Source: JAPLMW01 sp964619675
Lineage (GTDB): Bacteria > Planctomycetota > Phycisphaerae > Sedimentisphaerales > UBA12454
NCBI GenBank assembly: GCA_964619675.1
Contig: CAZUEO010000047.1
Coordinates: 1-8,661 of the forward strand
Length of the DNA stretch: 8,661 bases
Direction: 5' to 3'
Part shown: positions 1 to 6,942 of the stretch, piece after piece
How positions within the stretch are numbered: the stretch's first letter is position 1
Layout: the number at the start of each line of letters is the position of its first letter
The notes under the pieces: generated by a model
The model's database searches: none
What the model was told of the DNA's origin: nothing
Seen by the model: the letters and a program-made list of their open reading frames with translations, nothing else
Position numbers and translations under genes: made by a program

Positions 1-783
1 CGCTTGTTGAAAAAGCAGAAATGCAGCGCCGCAAGAGCACAGTTAAATAAAGTATTTATGAATAGAGCCGCTGCCGACCAGCTTCGGTGGACTTTATGCG
101 TCTTTCCAACAAGCGCCGAGGCGCAGGAGTGCGGGATGAGCCAAAGCGAATACGCTGATTTTGTCTATAACGCCTGTTTTTTACATGAAGCCAGTCCGCT
201 TGACTGCTGGAAAAAACTGGAAAAACAGCAGCAGAAAATAGTGGATTTGCTGAATACTAAAAGCCGGATACATTTTAAGGGCAGTAACGTTGATGTCAAA
301 TTCAGCACCAGCGGCAAAAAATGGATTAACTCGGCAGGCAAACGCAATATGCCCAGCGGGGAAGTTTTTACAAGCCCGCTCGAGGATTCCGTAAATGGAA
401 TGGTTCGATTCTCGTATCCGGGAATTTATATGGGTCAGGAGATAGAGGATATAAAGCTTGAGATTAAAAACGGCCAGGTCGTAAAGGCGCAGGCGGCAAA
501 AGGACAGGACCTGCTGAACAAAATTCTTGAAATACCCGGAGCAAAAAGATTTGGAGAAGCGGCTATCGGCAACAATGAAAGGGTCAACAAATTTACGAAG
601 AATATGCTGTTTGATGAAAAAATGGGCGGCACAATTCACATGGCTCTTGGAGCGGCATATCCTGAAACGGGCGGGAAAAACGAATCGGCAATACACTGGG
701 ATTTGCTTGCGGATATGAATGACGGCCAAATTCTCGCCGATGGCGAAGTTATTTATAGTAAAGGTAAATTCACTATTGCTTGA
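1..783 (+). CDS. M29-family metallo-aminopeptidase (AmpS/aminopeptidase T type), C-terminal part, 5' end outside window
   Basis: Probable cytoplasmic metal-dependent aminopeptidase that removes N-terminal residues from peptides. The frame is open at the first base (codon CGC), so the TTG at position 4 is not taken as the true start; roughly 130-150 N-terminal residues should lie upstream. Counting from that TTG, the metal and active-site motifs of family M29 appear in order: Glu120 in GEVFTSP, Glu185 in GEAAIG, His212 in TIHMALG, Tyr219 in AAYPETGG, then His231 and Asp233 in IHWDLL. The order and most spacings fit my knowledge of the family. The stretch LRWTLCVFPTSAEAQE..MS..EY.DFVY is also typical. 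Stop is TGA at 781-783. The gene converges on the minus-strand signalling operon, which it does not appear to serve. Nothing looks broken in the visible part. The exact substrate cannot be inferred. Confidence 0.9.
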   Translation, partial: RLLKKQKCSAARAQLNKVFMNRAAADQLRWTLCVFPTSAEAQECGMSQSEYADFVYNACFLHEASPLDCWKKLEKQQQKIVDLLNTKSRIHFKGSNVDVKFSTSGKKWINSAGKRNMPSGEVFTSPLEDSVNGMVRFSYPGIYMGQEIEDIKLEIKNGQVVKAQAAKGQDLLNKILEIPGAKRFGEAAIGNNERVNKFTKNMLFDEKMGGTIHMALGAAYPETGGKNESAIHWDLLADMNDGQILADGEVIYSKGKFTIA

Positions 784-794
784 GTTGTTGTGAG

Positions 795-829
795 GTGGTT
801 TTTAGTCCACACAGTTTTTCTGATAACTG
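795..829. terminator. Possible weak terminator between convergent genes
   Basis: The 70-nt gap between the aminopeptidase stop and the end of the GAF gene holds GTGG (795-798) facing CCAC (807-810) across an 8-nt loop, followed by TTTTT at 815-819. An overlapping 5-bp arm pair CAGTT/AACTG lies at 812-829. Both stems are short, so this is only a plausible terminator, placed where convergent genes would need one. Confidence 0.3.
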
Positions 830-853
830 ATACCTTGTGCTGTTGTGCTCCCC

Positions 854-1531
854 TTAAGCGATACTATCAGTGTGCGGCTCGACTGAGCTTGCCGAAGTCT
901 GCAATGCTTTTACGGCTTTTGCAAGTCCTTTGACAACCGATGAAACCAAAGACAGTTCCGAATCGCAAAGAGGACTGTCCGCACAGCGGTAGAGTAAAAT
1001 CATACCCAGAGCCGGCCCTGTATTGTTAAGGCCGATTGCCGCAAGCGAAATTCTTTTTAAAACGGCAGGGCCTGCGAAAAAACCCATTTTGCACAAATCA
1101 TCGGCACTGCAGACCTTACTGTTCTGGCAGACAGCCTCGACCATTTTTGCCGTCAGCACCGGGCCGATATGGGAGGGGATATCCTCAAGCCGGGAGTCTT
1201 TCGAATAGAAATGAATCTGGGGCGCACTCGCCTCGCTTTGCTGCTGGTGAAGCGCATCGCCAGCTGTAAAAATTATTGCGATGCTGCAATCGGCTATATT
1301 TTCAGCGAAGAATGCGCCTGCCGAGCCGGCGAGCGAATCGAGGTTCGTTGCCCCCAGAAGATTCTCATAGAAATCCGCTGCAAACCGGAAACTCTTCAAA
1401 TGGTTTATAAAAGTTCCATGTGCTGCTATGATATCATTGCAGAGGATATCGATTTTCTGCTTCTGAATCCTCCTGATATTGTTCAGCTTCCTGATAAGCT
1501 GCCGTAGTTTTGAATTTCTTTCTTCCTTCAA
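854..1531 (-). CDS. Coiled-coil / GAF-like domain protein, third gene of the signalling operon
   Basis: Cytoplasmic protein of 225 residues with no signal peptide or membrane span. Residues 1-55 are a charged helical segment (LRQLIRKLNNIRRIQKQKIDIL), likely a coiled coil. Residues about 58-208 resemble a GAF fold, with the typical late strand and helix ALGMILLYR...SELSLVSSVVKGLAKAV. No catalytic motif is visible, so it is more likely a sensory or partner protein than an enzyme. The start is TTG at 1531: it is the only candidate after an upstream in-frame TGA, and GGAG (1543-1540) sits 8 nt before it. It lies 176 nt downstream of the histidine kinase on the same strand, so co-transcription is likely but not certain; I see no convincing promoter in that gap. 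The last residues (about 211-221, QTSASSVEPHT) are encoded by a repeat-like motif and look like an added tail. The domain call is by pattern only. Confidence 0.75.
   Translation of the reverse strand: MKEERNSKLRQLIRKLNNIRRIQKQKIDILCNDIIAAHGTFINHLKSFRFAADFYENLLGATNLDSLAGSAGAFFAENIADCSIAIIFTAGDALHQQQSEASAPQIHFYSKDSRLEDIPSHIGPVLTAKMVEAVCQNSKVCSADDLCKMGFFAGPAVLKRISLAAIGLNNTGPALGMILLYRCADSPLCDSELSLVSSVVKGLAKAVKALQTSASSVEPHTDSIA
879..897. repeat. Repeat-like motif, copy 1, read into the GAF protein C-terminus
   Basis: The plus strand reads TCGACTGAGCTTGCCGAAG. Its core TGAGCTTGCCGAAG (884-897) matches 13 of 14 bases of the motif at 2472-2485. Read on the minus strand it encodes the SASSVEP part of the GAF protein tail. 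It resembles a short motif (CTTCGACAAGCTCA type) that I recall being scattered through many environmental bacterial genomes; this recollection is not checked here. Confidence 0.5.
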
Positions 1532-1707
1532 TAGCGCATCTCCATAAGTGAGTCTATACTGTCTTCATTTTTGGTTTCGACATAAAGGAAACGGCAGTTT
1601 AATATAGGCTTGAAGTTTGGTTTTTTAACGTCTTGGTCCCATAAAGGCGTTGCCGGTGCCTGATAAGGGCGATATTTTATGGATTTCGAGGATTGTAGTA
1701 GTGAGCT

Positions 1708-3915
1708 TCAGGATTTTTCGGACTTGCCCGTTGCGACGCCGTCTCCCCGCGGCGAACCGGCGCCCGGCAGGTTTATGGTTACCGTCGTGCCTTTATCGAG
1801 CAGGCTTTCTATGTTAATACTGCAGCCGTTGTTCTTCAGGAAACTTTCGGCAAGCGACAGCCCCATACCCTTTTGCCTGCCTGCGCTCTTTTCAGAGAAA
1901 AACGGCTGGCCGGCCTTTTGCAGAGTTTCTTCGCTCATGCCGCAGCCCTGGTCTTTTATACGGATTTCGACAAAATTGCTTTGCGGCGGCTGGCTGCCGG
2001 TAATCTGTACCGAGCCGTTGCCGCTTTCGTAAGATTCAAGTGCATTGTAAATTATCTGGGCAATCGCCTCAGCGGCCTGTTCGGCATCAACCTCAATATC
2101 GCCCAGTGTTTCAATGTTTTCAAGCTTGATGTCAAGCGGCTCTGAATTGTAATGAATATTTACCTTTTCAAGACAGTTATTAATAACGACAAATGGCGAG
2201 ACCGTTCGAATCGAAGGCTTGGCGGGCCTTGCATAACTCATAAGCTGGCCGACGACTTCATGAACTTCGCCGGCCTTCTCGATAATTTGACTTAAAATGA
2301 GTTTCTTGGTTTCGTCGGTTTCGCTTTGTACAAGCAGTTGAGCTCTGCCGGATATTACCGCAAGCGGGTTGTTCAGTTCATGTGCGGCGCCTGCCGCAAG
2401 CTCCGCTGCCGTTTCAGCAAGGACATCTTTTGGCTGGGCCTGCCGGACAGCAGGCGTCTGCGGTCTGGCGGTGAGCTTGTCGAAGCCATTAGGTTGTGTC
2501 AGGCAATCCACTGCTAACTGGGCGATTGATTTTTCGCGTTCGCTTCTGCCGCTTAAAGCGAATACCCTGCCGAGAACGTTGGTTATCTGTTCAAATAAAT
2601 TTTCATCAGGCATCAGGCCGCTAAGAATAATGCCGCCAATTGTCTGCCGCTCGTTTCTAATCGGGACAAAGCAGCTATTCTCGCTCTTTATACCTGCCTG
2701 TTCATAAAACCACGCAAGCATATCCTGTGCTTGTGCATCCTGTATTGAAAACCCCGCGGGGCAGTTTATCAGCAATGACCTCGCAGAAAGGCCTTCGATT
2801 ACCGAAGCCAGTAATATGTCGGCCTGGCAGGGGTCGGTTGTGAAAACGCAAATGCTTTGGACGAGAAAACATTCGGAAATTATCTTTGCCGAAATTTCCG
2901 CAATGCCGATTGGGGGAAGTTGCGGGTTTAAGGCAGCAGTAAATTTCTGCATAAATTGCGAAAATACATCCTCGCTGCGAAGAGCGGTCAATTGATTCAA
3001 ATATATCTGCTTTACGGTTTCATAGTAAAGCTGCCCGGGATTTTCAATTTCAAGGCCGAGCGTTTCACTGAGTTGTCCCGCAAAGCTTTGCACCTTTTCC
3101 CTGATTTCATTTATATCGGAATCTGTAAGAGATAACCGCTGTTTCAAATCCCCGATGTCCTGCGTAAGTTCTGAACCTGTCAACCCAGGCTTCGCCGAGG
3201 CGAGTATATCAGCAAGGCGGACAATAGAAACAATTTGGCCTGCAGGTAGTTTATCCATTAAGATACTTGCATCTGTCTTATACAGCCAGGCGGTATCGGC
3301 GATGGAAGAACTGAACTGCCACTTTTCCATAAGCATTTGCGAAAGAATATTGTCCGTTATGCCGAGATGTTCCTTTTCAAGATTCGCCAGAGATAGTTTT
3401 TGCTCTTCGGCCTGGCGGCAAAGCATTAGAAGGCTTTTGCTGAAGAGTTGTGCGAGGGCAAACAAGCCGGTATCGGCAAAGAGGGCGGCGATAAATGCCT
3501 CGGATGTGCCGGGAAAATTCGCCTTTTGTGCGATAAGTTTTGCAGCAAAGGCCCTCGTGCCGCTGCGCCGGACAAAAGAGGCTATTAAAGACAGAAAGTT
3601 CGTATCCTCTGTATCATAAACTTTCAGTGTAAGTATCGTTTTGAGAAGTTCGGCTTTAGACAGTCGCTTTATCAGTGCCGGAAAATCGAGCTTTTTGAAA
3701 TCTACCGGTATGTTTTTTTGTCTGCAGAGGTTGATTACGGCAAGGGCGATGGCAGGGTCTGATTCGGGAAAAATGGATATATCTTCATAAGAACCGGCGC
3801 CGGACAAACGGTTGGCGCATCGTGCAGCACAGGCCGGATGTGCAGTTAAACAGTTCAGTTGATACACCGCCAGCTTGGTCCTCTGGGCAGAGATGTTTGG
3901 CGCAGGCTGCGTCAT
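1708..3915 (-). CDS. Soluble HDOD-GAF-histidine kinase (hybrid sensor, two-component system)
   Basis: Cytoplasmic sensor kinase of 735 residues, without membrane spans. Residues about 15-285 match an HDOD domain: DPAIALAVINLCRQ, the IKRLSKAELLKTILTL helix, EAFIAALFADTGLFALAQLF, and EHLGITDNILSQMLMEKWQFSSSIADTAWLYK. Residues about 315-460 look like a GAF domain. A linker (474-497) rich in Pro, Gln and Arg follows. The HisKA H-box is AAHELNNPLAV with the phospho-acceptor His512. The ATPase domain carries the N-box (Asn624 in IIYNALESYE), G1 (DQGCGM, 655-660), F-box (PFFSEK, 671-676) and G2 (GMGLSLAE, 683-690). The catalytic set is complete, so an active kinase is expected. The ATG start at 3915 lies 29 nt after the regulator's stop; GGAGG (3934-3930) is 14 nt upstream, which is rather far. 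The C-terminal GAGSPRGDGVATGKSEKS extends past the normal end of the fold. The likely partner is the adjacent response regulator. The signal is unknown. Confidence 0.92.
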   Translation of the reverse strand: MTQPAPNISAQRTKLAVYQLNCLTAHPACAARCANRLSGAGSYEDISIFPESDPAIALAVINLCRQKNIPVDFKKLDFPALIKRLSKAELLKTILTLKVYDTEDTNFLSLIASFVRRSGTRAFAAKLIAQKANFPGTSEAFIAALFADTGLFALAQLFSKSLLMLCRQAEEQKLSLANLEKEHLGITDNILSQMLMEKWQFSSSIADTAWLYKTDASILMDKLPAGQIVSIVRLADILASAKPGLTGSELTQDIGDLKQRLSLTDSDINEIREKVQSFAGQLSETLGLEIENPGQLYYETVKQIYLNQLTALRSEDVFSQFMQKFTAALNPQLPPIGIAEISAKIISECFLVQSICVFTTDPCQADILLASVIEGLSARSLLINCPAGFSIQDAQAQDMLAWFYEQAGIKSENSCFVPIRNERQTIGGIILSGLMPDENLFEQITNVLGRVFALSGRSEREKSIAQLAVDCLTQPNGFDKLTARPQTPAVRQAQPKDVLAETAAELAAGAAHELNNPLAVISGRAQLLVQSETDETKKLILSQIIEKAGEVHEVVGQLMSYARPAKPSIRTVSPFVVINNCLEKVNIHYNSEPLDIKLENIETLGDIEVDAEQAAEAIAQIIYNALESYESGNGSVQITGSQPPQSNFVEIRIKDQGCGMSEETLQKAGQPFFSEKSAGRQKGMGLSLAESFLKNNGCSINIESLLDKGTTVTINLPGAGSPRGDGVATGKSEKS
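1737..1754. repeat. GC-rich palindrome at the 3' end of the kinase gene
   Basis: CGCCG (1737-1741) pairs with CGGCG (1750-1754) across TCTCCCCG. It lies within a GC-rich patch (about 1720-1765) that encodes the non-domain tail of the histidine kinase, residues about 718-733. It could be a captured palindromic repeat or simply a GC-rich tail. No second copy is present in this window. Confidence 0.35.
2437..2487. repeat. Repeat-like insert, copy 2, in the kinase linker
   Basis: Two elements lie side by side. GCCTGC/GCAGGC (2449-2454 onward on the plus strand, loop about CGGACA) forms a 6-bp hairpin, and the motif TGAGCTTGTCGAAG (2472-2485) is nearly identical to copy 1 at 884-897, differing at one base. 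On the minus strand the segment encodes kinase residues about 477-497, the low-complexity linker between the GAF and HisKA domains. It lies outside both folds and stays in frame, which is what a tolerated repeat insertion would look like. Confidence 0.5.
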
Positions 3916-3944
3916 TGACCGTGCTTCTTCCTCCGATGTATGAG

Positions 3945-4544
3945 TTAGGTTTCAAGCACAGCGGCGATTTTGCTAATAAGCTCGGTAATGCTGAACGGCT
4001 TTTTCAAAAAAGCCTCCGCTCCTGACTTGAGCAGTTCATCTATCTCGGGCTGATTTATTACACCGCTGATTATTATTATCCTTGTATTTGTAAATTCCGG
4101 GTTTTCCCTGATTGTTTTGCATACGATATTGCCGTTTACGTCCGGCAGCATATAGTCCAGCAGTATGAGGTCAGGCCGGAACCTTTGCGTCATAATACCG
4201 GCGTCATAACCTGTCGATGCGGTCTTAACCTCAAATCTGCCGTCGCGGCTGAGAACGTCCGTCATCATTTCCACAATCTCGGCGTCATCATCCACAACAA
4301 GCAGACGTTTCTTGCCCGAAAGCAGGTTCTGCATCGGGATACTGTTGTCTTTCATAAATTTCAGCAGATTGTCCCGCGGAATTTTACGAAACTTCGAACC
4401 CGGAATTCGAAAACCGCGAAGCCTGCCGGAATCAAAACAGCGGATAATTGTTTGCTGACTGAGGTTGCAAATCTCTGCTGCCTCACCTGTCGTATAGAGC
4501 TCTTTTGTCGTGTCCATGCTCACTCCCTCACTCTGAATATCCAT
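3945..4544 (-). CDS. HTH-receiver response regulator (excisionase/MerR-like HTH at N-terminus, REC at C-terminus)
   Basis: Cytoplasmic transcription regulator of 199 residues. Residues about 16-66 are a MerR/excisionase-type winged HTH (YTTGEAAEICNLSQQTIIRCFDSGRLRGFRIPGSKFRKIPRDNL), close to the BldC/HTH_17 pattern. Residues about 79-198 are a receiver domain with the acidic triad Asp85-87, phospho-acceptor Asp130 in LILLDYMLPD, Ser160 in RIIIISG, and Lys182 in FLKKPF. The receiver is therefore complete. The domain order, DNA-binding first and receiver last, is the reverse of OmpR or NarL regulators. It is the first gene of the operon and should be phosphorylated by the downstream kinase. The start is ATG at 4544 with AGGAG (4559-4555) 10 nt upstream. 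A second in-frame ATG at 4517 has GGGAG 5 nt upstream and would give a 190-residue form. It may autoregulate its promoter, but no operator is evident. Confidence 0.92.
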   Translation of the reverse strand: MDIQSEGVSMDTTKELYTTGEAAEICNLSQQTIIRCFDSGRLRGFRIPGSKFRKIPRDNLLKFMKDNSIPMQNLLSGKKRLLVVDDDAEIVEMMTDVLSRDGRFEVKTASTGYDAGIMTQRFRPDLILLDYMLPDVNGNIVCKTIRENPEFTNTRIIIISGVINQPEIDELLKSGAEAFLKKPFSITELISKIAAVLET

Positions 4545-4578
4545 ATTCTACAGTCTCCTAATTTGCCTTATCTTCCCA

Positions 4579-4607
4579 ATTTAACTGCCAAGTCATCACT
4601 TTGTCAA
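4579..4607 (-). promoter_or_regulatory. Sigma70-type promoter of the regulator-kinase-GAF operon
   Basis: On the minus strand TTGACA (4607-4602) is followed by a 17-nt spacer and TTAAAT (4584-4579). The -35 box is a perfect consensus match and the -10 matches 4 of 6. Predicted transcription start is near 4572, giving a leader of about 28 nt before the ATG at 4544, with the AGGAG ribosome site inside it. Confidence 0.7.
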
Positions 4608-4861
4608 GATTTAAAAAATTTTAATTGAGAATATATTAAAAAGCATTGATTTTATTGTTATTATAAATATCTGGGTTTTATTTATCCGGTTTTGCGATAT
4701 TTATTTAAGATTTTATTAGTGCTTTATTAATAGACGGTTAAATGTTCCAAAATTTGGCTGTAAGCAAAAAGGTTGAGAAAAATATACCGCTCAGTTAAAC
4801 TCCTGAGCTGTTGAAATATTTTTTGAAATATCGCAAAAGATTTTTTTTAAGGCTGTCTTTT
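4608..4861 (+). promoter_or_regulatory. AT-rich divergent intergenic region; weak candidate promoter for the lipoprotein gene at 4773-4800
   Basis: Between the minus-strand promoter and the lipoprotein start lies a very AT-rich tract without a gene. The best plus-strand candidate is TTGAGA (4773-4778), a 16-nt spacer, then TTAAAC (4795-4800), with a predicted start near 4807; this match is weak. No clear operator palindrome was seen. The region is well placed for the HTH regulator to act on both directions, but that is inference from position only. Confidence 0.3.
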
Positions 4862-6355
4862 GTGAAAAAAGCAAAATACCTGTTAATTATTACTTTGCCT
4901 TTGATTTTTACTATTGGCGGCTGTATCGATGGCGTAGCCGTACTCAGTATGAATAACGACGGCAGCGGCAAGGTAACTTTCGAAGGACTTTTTGATTATC
5001 CCGCCTATTGCGCCGTTACTAATACGGACTGTGTTGCTGCACAGCCTTTTTTCCTCGGCCAGATAAAAAAGATGCTGACCAGCGGCGGCTTTGCTGCCTG
5101 GGATGAGGTAAGCTGGAAGCTGCTTGACGGCGGCAAGTATTATTTCAAAGGCACGGCGTATTTTAAGGATATAAACAAAACGGATTTCTTTATAGGTTCG
5201 ATTAAAAGCAATTTAAGAATAGTCTTTAACGCGGGCCGAGAGCCGGTACTTGAATTAAAATATCTGCCGGACGATACCATTCCTGAAAATCAGCAAATGG
5301 AGTCGTTGCCGCCTGCTCTTTTTACATCGCTTAGTATAAATCTCGTTATCAACTTGCCCGCCGATATCGAAGAGGCACAGAATTTTGAATTGCTCGACCG
5401 GCAGACCGCAATGTTTGTCATCCAGGGCACAGATTGCGCCAAAGCTGCGGCCAGGGGCCGTTTAAGTGAATACTTCAGGAATAAAGGGGAGATAAAATTA
5501 GTTCTGGCCTCGGCAGGCAGGGATTTGTTCGATTACAAGTCGCAGGTTCGATATGCAAAAAAGGAATTTGAGAAAATATTGAATAAAATTCAGGTCCCTG
5601 ACGCGGCTCAAGATACTGAAGAATCAAGTCTTAAAAGTGAGTTTAACAGCCGGATGCGGCGCGGCCTTGCGGCTGAAGCGCAAAAGGATTTCAACAAAGC
5701 CCTGGAAATTTATGAAAATGTCATAGATGACGCCGACGCAGGTGAAAAATACAGAGCCGCAGCAAGCTACCAGATAGGCGTTTGTCTGCTCAAAATGGGC
5801 GACAAAGAAAAAGCTGAAGCACAATTTGAATATGTTATAACCAATCATTCTCTGCAGCGGAATGCCGCCCTGAAGTCTGTGAAAATGCTTCAGAATATTC
5901 GTGCCGGCAAAACCGATGAAAAGAAACAGGGCCCCAAGGAGCCTCCGTTTGTTATTGATACCATTCCCGGGCTTTATTCACAGGATGTGGACCCTAATAC
6001 AGCATCGATTACGATTACTTTCAGCGAGCCGATGAAGAAAACCGATTGGTTCTATTCTTCTTTCTCACCGCTGCCGCTGCCGATAGCGGCAGACAAGCCG
6101 TCTTTTGACCCGTGCGGCGTCCGGTGGACTTTACCTGTGAAAAAACTTAAGCCCGGCAGGGCGTATGCGATTGCCGTAAATTATAGCGGCAATGATGAAA
6201 ACTCCACAGATTTCCATGCGGGCTTTTGCGGCATTTCAGGGCAAATGTGCGAGAATTTTGTCCTTGTTTTCGCAACTGCCGATGACGAGCAGGAGCCGAC
6301 CTTCATAGACGACAGGATAATTGAAAAATGCGATAAAATAAATTTCCCGCCGTAA
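4862..6355 (+). CDS. Lipoprotein with TPR-like segment and Big_5-type Ig-like domain
   Basis: Predicted envelope lipoprotein of 497 residues. The preferred start is GTG at 4862: it gives a textbook signal peptide (MKKAKYLLIITLPLIFTIGG) followed by the lipobox Cys21 in IGGC, and AAGG (4849-4852) lies 9 nt upstream. A TTG at 4811 would give 514 residues but with a 17-residue extra basic, aromatic leader and no ribosome site. After the Cys, residues 22-250 are a domain I do not recognise (it begins DGVAVLSMNNDGSGKVTFEG). Residues about 268-345 are TPR-like: FNKALEIYENVIDD and AAASYQIGVCLLKMGDKEKA. Residues about 361-473 match a Big_5 (SbsA-type) Ig-like domain: PPFVIDTIPGLYSQDVDPNTASITITFSEPM, ending in LVFATAD. 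It probably anchors in a membrane and mediates binding or scaffolding. It is transcribed divergently from the signalling operon. Confidence 0.85.
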   Translation: MKKAKYLLIITLPLIFTIGGCIDGVAVLSMNNDGSGKVTFEGLFDYPAYCAVTNTDCVAAQPFFLGQIKKMLTSGGFAAWDEVSWKLLDGGKYYFKGTAYFKDINKTDFFIGSIKSNLRIVFNAGREPVLELKYLPDDTIPENQQMESLPPALFTSLSINLVINLPADIEEAQNFELLDRQTAMFVIQGTDCAKAAARGRLSEYFRNKGEIKLVLASAGRDLFDYKSQVRYAKKEFEKILNKIQVPDAAQDTEESSLKSEFNSRMRRGLAAEAQKDFNKALEIYENVIDDADAGEKYRAAASYQIGVCLLKMGDKEKAEAQFEYVITNHSLQRNAALKSVKMLQNIRAGKTDEKKQGPKEPPFVIDTIPGLYSQDVDPNTASITITFSEPMKKTDWFYSSFSPLPLPIAADKPSFDPCGVRWTLPVKKLKPGRAYAIAVNYSGNDENSTDFHAGFCGISGQMCENFVLVFATADDEQEPTFIDDRIIEKCDKINFPP

Positions 6356-6406
6356 ACTGTTAACCGTAAACAGTAAACTCACCTGCTCTACTGTTCGCCT
6401 GCTCTA
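6351..6406. repeat. Cluster of short direct repeats just after the lipoprotein stop
   Basis: GTAAAC occurs three times (6352-6357, 6366-6371, 6373-6378), the first two as CGTAAAC. CCTGCTCTA occurs twice (6382-6390 and 6398-6406), offset by 16 nt. ACTGTT (6356-6361) and AACAGT (6369-6374) could form a 6-bp hairpin, but there is no following T tract, so I do not call it a terminator. Confidence 0.55.
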
Positions 6407-6412
6407 TTTATA

Positions 6413-6441
6413 TTGTTTTCCGCCGGTTTTAAGACTATAAT
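6413..6441 (+). promoter_or_regulatory. Candidate promoter ahead of the zinc-ribbon pseudogene
   Basis: TTGTTT (6413-6418), a 17-nt spacer, then a perfect TATAAT (6436-6441). The -35 box is weak (3 of 6). A start near 6449 would give a leader of about 98 nt. That leader includes two small AT-rich hairpins: GATAATT/AATTATC (6474-6492) and TTATTC/GAATAA (6496-6510). Confidence 0.45.
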
Positions 6442-6546
6442 TTGTCAAAATCTTTGAGGGGCAACTTAGTTATGATAATTCTTTTAATTATCAAATTATT
6501 CGAAGAATAAATCGCATGTAGAATGGTAGAATTTGAAAAGAGGAAA

Positions 6547-6936
6547 ATGGAAATCCCAAATATTAAAGAAATTTTTGACCTAATAAAAAAAGGCGCAACT
6601 TTGGAAGCTCAACAAAAAATTGTAGAGCTGAAGGAAAACATGATTTCTTTACAAGAAGAAAATATCAAATTGAAAGAAAAGGTATGAGGACTTGAAGAGC
6701 AAATTATTTTAAAAGAACAGTTAATCTATGAAGCACCATATTATTGGATAAAAAAAGAAGAAAAGAAAGATGGGCCGTTTTGCCAACCATGTTATGACAA
6801 CAATAAAAAATTGATAAGACTTCAATTGTGTGAAACAGGCCGATGGTATTGCGAGATTTGCAAGAATTCATTTTACGATTCAAGTTATAGGCCTCCAGAG
6901 AATCAAGACCCGTACCGTGATCCTATGCAAATGTAA
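6547..6936 (+). pseudogene. Coiled-coil / zinc-ribbon protein gene interrupted by one in-frame TGA
   Basis: From ATG at 6547 the frame reads MEIPNIKEIFDLIKKGATLE, then a charged coiled coil (EAQQKIVELKENMISLQEEN), reaches TGA at 6685-6687 (codon 47), and continues without a break to TAA at 6934-6936. Beyond the TGA it reads GLEEQIILKEQLIYEAPYYW, then two Cys pairs, FCQPCY and YCEIC, of a zinc ribbon. Both halves match one small conserved hypothetical family that I recall from many bacteria (about 130 residues, long helix plus zinc ribbon); its function is unknown to me. A CGA-to-TGA change would explain the break. The purine-rich AAGAGG (6538-6543) is only 3 nt from the ATG; an in-frame ATG at 6523 is an alternative start. 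The gene is far more AT-rich than its neighbours, which suggests transfer. No downstream restart codon is well placed. Confidence 0.8.
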
Positions 6937-6942
6937 GTTCTA

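Noticed and set aside
181..729. 182-codon open frame on the minus strand inside the aminopeptidase gene
   Set aside because: It overlaps a gene with clear catalytic motifs, its protein is Phe/Cys-rich and domain-free, and it has no ribosome site. It is a shadow frame.
1679..2707. Plus-strand open frames across the kinase gene (for example 1679-2032 and 2369-2707)
   Set aside because: The minus-strand frame carries the complete H, N, G1, F and G2 boxes of a histidine kinase, so these are shadows.
3190..3206. GC-rich near-palindrome TTCGCCGAGGCGA in the kinase HDOD region
   Set aside because: It falls inside conserved domain sequence and has no second long match; a similar short string at 115-124 in the aminopeptidase gene is explained by coding.
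4811..4861. TTG at 4811 as the lipoprotein start
   Set aside because: It has no ribosome site and adds 17 residues before a signal peptide that is ideal when started at GTG 4862.
6685..6720. In-frame TGA as a selenocysteine codon in the zinc-ribbon gene
   Set aside because: No GC-rich hairpin follows the TGA, the position is in a coiled coil rather than a redox site, and no selenocysteine machinery is visible in the window. A nonsense change is simpler.
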